NCBI GenBank assembly: GCA_905221605.1
Contig: CAJNDS010000668.1
Location: 390,055 to 454,054 of the forward strand
Direction of reading: 5' to 3'
Source: Symbiodinium natans
Taxonomy: Eukaryota; Sar; Dinophyceae; Suessiales; Symbiodiniaceae
DNA: 64,000 nt
A program made the translations under genes and the position numbers. The stretch's first letter is position 1; each line of letters opens with the position of its first letter. Shown here piece after piece: positions 59,722-64,000 of this stretch. Under the pieces are notes generated by a model. It was not told where the DNA came from. It ran no database searches and saw only the letters and a list, made by a program, of their open reading frames with translations.

Positions 59722-59768
59722 GCTCTGCCTCCCATGCGGGATGCGCGCGAGCGATTCGCGGCAGCAGG
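59722..59768 (+). CDS. Kelch-repeat gene, exon
   Basis: ALPPMRDARERFAAA plus two bases, the kelch W..LPPM..R segment. Acceptor TCCGGCAG|, donor GG|GTTCCC. Phase matches both neighbours. Confidence 0.85.
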
Positions 59769-60385
59769 GTTCCCAGATGCACGCACATGGCTTTACCTTC
59801 AAAGTGTCAAGGGACTAAAGGAGGGACCCTTATAAGGGACTGTTGGGGTATTTAGGGGTTACTTAGGGGCTTCTTAGGTATATATGGACTATTTTCGGTA
59901 TATATTTAGGGGATATGCAGGGGAAGAAGATTAAGGGTCGCTTCTAGGGGTCCGTCCTTATACTCCTTAAAAGTGTGATTCCATGTGAGGTTCGGAGAGC
60001 CCTGGGAGGATCCAAAAAAGAGATACCTTTATAAGGGTTCCTAAGAATGGCCCAATAGTACTATTTGTGTTTAGGGTTTAGGGTTAGGGTATAGGGTTTA
60101 GGGTTTAGGGTTTAGGGTTTAAAGTTTAAAGTTTAGGGTTTAGGGTTTAAGGTTTAGGGTTTAGGACTCTTTGGATCATCGCAGGGGTCTGGGTTGTGAC
60201 ACGCTCACGACTTCATCCGAAAGCCAAGCCACGGCTATGGAGTTAAGAGCACGCAAGCTCCACACGATTGTCAGTGGCCAAGTCCCTAAGCCCCAAACCC
60301 CAAACCCCAAACCCTAAACCCTAAACCCTGTGCAAACCCTAAACCCTAAGCCCTACACCCTAAACCCTAAACCCTAAACCCCAAG
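59769..60385. other. Kelch intron
   Basis: Unique DNA with TTTAGGGG words, then TTTAGGG units to 60165 and CCCTAAA/CCCCAAA units at 60285-60383 before the acceptor. No gene seen. Confidence 0.6.
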
Positions 60386-60437
60386 TTGCTCAACTCCTTA
60401 CACCTCGATGGAGGCCGTGGTGCAGGGCAGCATTTAC
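60386..60437 (+). CDS. Kelch-repeat gene, exon
   Basis: One base completes the previous Gly codon, then CSTPYTSMEAVVQGSIY. Acceptor ACCCCAAG| is the edge of a CCCTAAA array; GC donor TAC|GCCTCT. Joined to the next exon it gives IY-VCGG. Confidence 0.8.
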
Positions 60438-61274
60438 GCCTCTTGGCCTGACACAGTTGAGTTGTTTAGGAGTTTAGGGTTTATAGTGTTTAGGGTTTAG
60501 GGTTTCCTCCGTTCTCCTTTGTACAAGGTGTGCCCGGTGCCTCAACCCGATAAACCCTGCGACCCAAAGGCGCAAGGCCTAAACCCAACCTCAATGCGAA
60601 GCCCTAAGTCTCCACGCCGGCTCCCCAAACACGGTGGTTTATGTTTAGGTTTTGCTACACGGGGGGGGGGGGGGGTTATCCCTTGTACTTATAAGCCCAC
60701 AAAGAACGGAATTCCATTAAAAGGGACCCCCGAACAGGGTCATTATCCGACACCCACATACAAAAAGGGAGCCTCGTGCGGTTACCCGACTTGTTAGCAC
60801 TACTTCGTAAGTCCCCCCGTAGGGGTACGGTGTGACTAAACAATTCCAAGCATATCACGAGCATGGCCCCTGAAACAACGTCGAGTGCCCCCAAAACCCC
60901 AAACCCTAAACCCCCCACACCTTAATTGAACCCTGAACCCTGAACCCTAAACCCTAAGCCCTAAACCCTAAACCCTAAACCCTAAATAAACTCCGAGGTC
61001 TCTTATAAGGGGGTCAGCCTGGAGGTGCTTCAGTCGAAGGTTCCGGGTCCCGATTCTGTTCGGTGGGTTCCAGGTTTGAAGGTTTAGGGTTTAGGGTTTA
61101 GGGCTTAGGGTCTATATGGTTTAGGACTACAAAAACGTCAGTTTTGGTTGGGGTAACAGGAAGAAGTCAACATCCTGACGTGCAGAGCAGCGTAGATCGA
61201 CGGCGCACCAAGAAAGGACCATGCCCTCAGCTCAGCTCTGGGTAGAATCATGGGTTCCCCCTACTCCCCCCCTC

Positions 61275-61306
61275 ACTATACTACCCCCCCCCCCCCCCCC
61301 CCCCCC
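61275..61306. repeat. Poly-C run
   Basis: Uninterrupted C apart from its edges. Confidence 0.95.
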
Positions 61307-61626
61307 GAATGAAGGTTATTTAGGGATAGTTAAAGCTTAGTTTAAGGTTATGCTCATGATAGAAGGGTCCCTGACTACAACTTCCCTACACCAAAAGATC
61401 CGGCAAGTTAAGGTCCAAGGCACTTTGGGTCTAAGGTGGGGGGGGCTTCGGGCTTAGGGCCGTTAGCCGAAGCCAAAATGCACAACTGGGATTCCGGAAG
61501 CCTTATTTGGGCAGTTGTTGGAAGCCCCCAAGAAGCCCAGTGATCTGTATACCAAATTACTGCGGGGAGTCATGCTCAGGAGCTTTGCTGGGTGGATGGA
61601 CCTCATACACAAGGGACTCTTCATAG

Positions 61627-61836
61627 AGTTTGCTTGAGGTGTATGAATACAAGCTTCACAAGGCCTTCAAGGGGCTTGAGATTTCGCTCAGCGCCAAGCA
61701 GCGCCCCCAAAACATGTTGCAGGACGGATACCTTGGATGCACAGAAAAAACGGCCGCGATCAAGCATCCACTGGACGGGGCAAAGCCGGAAGAGGCGAAG
61801 TACTCCGGAATCTTGCGCGAACGGCGCGGTCCATGA
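61627..61836 (+). CDS. Unidentified coding-like segment inside a kelch intron
   Basis: 69 codons ending in TGA: LLEVYEYKLHKAFKGLEISL...ILRERRGP. Lys/Glu-rich with good codon texture. Its upstream edge is CATAG|. It lies between two kelch exons that join without it. It may be an alternative terminal exon, a separate gene or a retroposed fragment. Confidence 0.45.
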   Translation, partial: SLLEVYEYKLHKAFKGLEISLSAKQRPQNMLQDGYLGCTEKTAAIKHPLDGAKPEEAKYSGILRERRGP

Positions 61837-61973
61837 GTGGCTTAGGATTTAGGGTTTAGGGTTTAGGGCTTTTGGAACAGCATTCCTAACAGAAGTAGAC
61901 TAGATCCTGCAAAACCTAAACCCTGAACCCTGAACCCTGAACCCTAAACCCTAAACCCCCCCTCCCTCCCCCA

Positions 61974-62012
61974 GGTGTGCGGTGGCTGGTACTACACAGA
62001 AGCCGAGCCCAG
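61974..62012 (+). CDS. Kelch-repeat gene, exon
   Basis: 13 codons, phase 0: VCGGWYYTEAEPS. Acceptor after CCCTAAACCC and a C/T tract (CCCCCAG|); GC donor AGC|GCAAGG. Confidence 0.8.
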
Positions 62013-62361
62013 CGCAAGGGTGCGAAGCCCGTTGAGGGTTTCCTTGAGGCTTTCGGGTGTGGCGGCGGGTTCATTCGGGTTTAGGGTTTAGGGTGTGGAG
62101 CGGACTCCCGAGAGACCTGGGCTGAACAAATCAAGGGCGAGTTGTTAGATAGGATATGATGTTATTTCCACTCCCCTGACCCGATGAAAGGGGTTTAGGG
62201 TTCAGGGTTTGGGGTGTACGGAAACCCTACAAACCCCATGACTGCCCTAAACCCAAACATCTGCAAGTTTAACACCTAAGAAGGCGCAGGTCGGGTTCCA
62301 GTTCCAGGGTTCTGGAAACCCTAAGCAGTACTTTCGGCCACCCCACTCCCCTTCTTAACAG

Positions 62362-62393
62362 GCCATAGAGCGAGAGCTTCGAAGGAAGACATG
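62362..62393 (+). CDS. Kelch-repeat gene, exon
   Basis: AIERELRRKT plus two bases of a Trp codon, completing EPS-AIERELRRKTW as in a kelch VE...W half repeat. Acceptor CTTAACAG|GC, donor |GTTAGGG. Confidence 0.75.
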
Positions 62394-62468
62394 GTTAGGG
62401 TGCAGGGTTAAGCCTACTACGTGTTGTATACCCCTGAACCCTGAACCCCGAGAATCCTTATCTCTTCC

Positions 62469-62495
62469 GCCCCCCCCCCCCCCCCCCCCCCCCCA
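62469..62495. repeat. Poly-C run
   Basis: Uninterrupted C. Confidence 0.95.
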
Positions 62496-62659
62496 CAATT
62501 CCACGCTACTCCCTGAACCTCACAGAAACTGCAACCCGTCAACCCTAAACCCCTAAACCTCTAAAACTCTAAACCCCTAAACCCCTAAACCCGAAACCCT
62601 AAACCCTAATCTTCATGAACCCTTCGCAGGCTCTTGGGCTCAGGCTAGGGACAGAGTAG

Positions 62660-62707
62660 GAGAAGCGCCCGACAGCCAGCTGCGGGCTGCGAGCCCAGCA
62701 CTCCTGG
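62660..62707 (+). CDS. Possible kelch-gene exon
   Basis: The first base would complete Trp, then RSARQPAAGCEPSTP and donor |GTTTAGGC. Phase fits but the peptide is not clearly kelch. Confidence 0.35.
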
Positions 62708-62743
62708 GTTTAGGCTTTAGGGTTAGGGTTTACAGTTCTGGTT

Positions 62744-62822
62744 CAGGGTTCAGGGTTCAGGGTTCAGGGTTCAGGGTTCAGGGTTTAGGGTTTAGGGTTT
62801 AGGGTTTAGGGTTTAGGGTTTA
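62744..62822 (+). repeat. GGGTTCA variant run then TTTAGGG units
   Basis: Six GGGTTCA units pass into six GGGTTTA units. Confidence 0.95.
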
Positions 62823-62936
62823 TGTAAGGGTTCAGGGTTTAGGCGGGTGTAGGCTGGTTTGAAACACGCTAGGGGTTGCCTGAGTTTCAAAGTCCCGGGC
62901 GAGAAAACCCTGTGCCCCAGAGGCAGATTTTTTTGG

Positions 62937-63106
62937 GTTTAGGCTTAGGGCTTAGGGCTTAGGGCTTAGGGCTTAGGGCTCAGGGCTCAGGGCTCAGGGC
63001 TCAGGGCTCAGGGCTCAGGGCTCAGGGCTCAGGGCTCAGGGCTCAGGGCTCAGGGCTCAGGGCTCAGGGCTCAGGGCTCAGGGCTTAGGGTTTAGGGTTT
63101 AGGGTT
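62937..63106 (+). repeat. GGGCTTA and GGGCTCA variant array
   Basis: About five GGGCTTA units change by one base to about sixteen GGGCTCA units, then back to normal TTTAGGG. Successive point changes were each amplified in tandem. Confidence 0.95.
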
Positions 63107-63497
63107 TTTCAATTGAATCCCAACTGAAGCAAACAAAGCTTGCCTTTCCTTTTCCTCCTGTAATTCAGGAGCCTAGCCAACAATGTCCAGATTCTGTCCC
63201 CCGTCTGATCATCGCTACATAAAATGACATCGGTCCCTTTAGTATACCGTCTGATGCAGGATTAGCCTGGATTAAACCCTAAACCCTCAACCCTAAACCT
63301 AAACCCTAAAAGATTATCGGAATCTGGGAAAACGCTCCGATGCCATCTTGCATTCTTGTATCTACGGCTCTCCTCGCTGTGAAGCCTGGGCACGAAGCCC
63401 AGACCAGCAACAAATCTCGAAATCCCCAAACAACCCTGAACCTCCTAAAGCGCAATCCCGAATTTCAGAAGAGGGCTTGCGGGTTTATACAGTTCAG

Positions 63498-63530
63498 ATT
63501 GCAGGCTTAGGGAATGGACAACTGTCGCAG
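63498..63530 (+). CDS. Weak candidate micro-exon
   Basis: 11 codons, phase 0: IAGLGNGQLSQ between CAGTTCAG| and |GTAAAG. The frame is open far upstream. Confidence 0.3.
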
Positions 63531-63957
63531 GTAAAGCCTAAACCTAAACCCTAAACCGTAAGGATTCCTACAGGAGGGGAAAATTGGCTCTCTGGGAAGC
63601 CGCCCAGGCGTGCGCTGAGCCCCTTCACATGTACACTTTTTGGTTCGGCCCTCAGAAGGGGGGGTGCGGGGTTAGGGTTTAGGGCTGGGTTTTTGGTTTA
63701 GGGTTTAGGGCTTGGGGGGAGGGGGGGAAGGAGTGGGGGGGGGGGAGCCTGAACCTCCCCTTTGGAAGGTGTTTTGATGCGTCAAGAATCAAGGCAAGGC
63801 AGGTAAGCCCCAAGCCCCCAAACTCCAATGGGGTTTGATCTAACTCAAGTCTTTCTGGCAAATTCCTTAGGGTTCCTACGGGTTCGGGAACATTCTCACT
63901 TCTTCTGATGATACTCCTGAGTTACGGAATCCATGCTGGGTATGTGACGCTGACAAG

Positions 63958-64000
63958 CTCACACTCCAGGACCTCGATAAGGTCAAGACCGGCCACAAAG
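63958..64000 (+). CDS. Possible exon running off the window
   Basis: LTLQDLDKVKTGHK after GACAAG|, open to the last base. Confidence 0.4.

Larger units (their letters stand above)
62708..63957. other. Variant telomere-like arrays and unique DNA
   Basis: Besides the arrays, unique DNA at 63110-63500 and 63560-63950 with G-rich runs near 63720. One weak exon at 63498. Confidence 0.6.

Noticed and set aside
1-64000. Window as a chromosome end
   Set aside because: TTTAGGG blocks occur in both orientations throughout, rarely exceed 25 units and never run to a window edge, so they are interstitial.

Overview
The window looks like nuclear DNA of a dinoflagellate. Three things support this. (1) TTTAGGG/CCCTAAA (plant/dinoflagellate-type telomere) blocks are scattered through the whole window, not confined to one end. 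(2) The copia-type retrotransposon carries in each LTR a stretch ending TTTTGGCTCAAG, which is the 3' end of the dinoflagellate spliced leader as I recall it. (3) Recognisable genes are split into tiny exons with GT or GC donors. Another alveolate is possible but less likely. I see no rRNA gene, no functional tRNA gene and no CRISPR array.

Layout. 1-8.3 kb: telomere-like blocks, inverted-repeat (MITE-like) elements and about six candidate micro-exons on the + strand. 8.3-18.2 kb: one complete 9.9-kb Ty1/copia element on the - strand, inserted into a TTTAGGG block with a TAGGG target duplication. Its polyprotein is interrupted by stops and frameshifts. The order is Gag, CCCH and CCHC zinc fingers, two tandem aspartic-protease domains, a cytosine-methyltransferase-like domain (HLFSG, GGPPC, ESP), integrase, a 2-oxoglutarate/Fe(II)-oxygenase-like domain (HxD...H...R), reverse transcriptase, RNase H and a hydrophobic C-terminal tail. 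18.2-51 kb: a long run of candidate coding micro-exons (about 30-100 nt, all + strand) between telomere-like blocks. Also here are families of palindromic elements, an 11-copy 145-bp tandem array (29.1-30.7 kb), a tRNA-derived SINE-like sequence and many microsatellites. 51.3-62.7 kb: micro-exons of a kelch-repeat protein whose codon phases join cleanly. Between two of them sits a three-exon PLOD/GT25-like glycosyltransferase gene with a C-terminal membrane anchor (55.0-56.6 kb). 62.7-64 kb: variant telomere-like arrays and a possible exon running off the end.

Main observation. Coding islands are bracketed by telomere-like repeats that supply splice signals. Downstream introns start G|GTTTAGGG, and upstream introns end in CCCTAAA runs closing with CCCTAG|, CCCCAAG| or C-rich tract plus CAG|. 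The intron ends are therefore often complementary inverted repeats that could pair in the pre-mRNA. Many junctions also carry an AG|GC direct repeat at both intron ends. Kelch and glycosyltransferase exons, where protein homology gives an independent check, splice in phase at these sites. I did not recognise a family for most of the other exons and cannot say how many genes they form. Exon ends are predictions from sequence only; RNA data would decide them.
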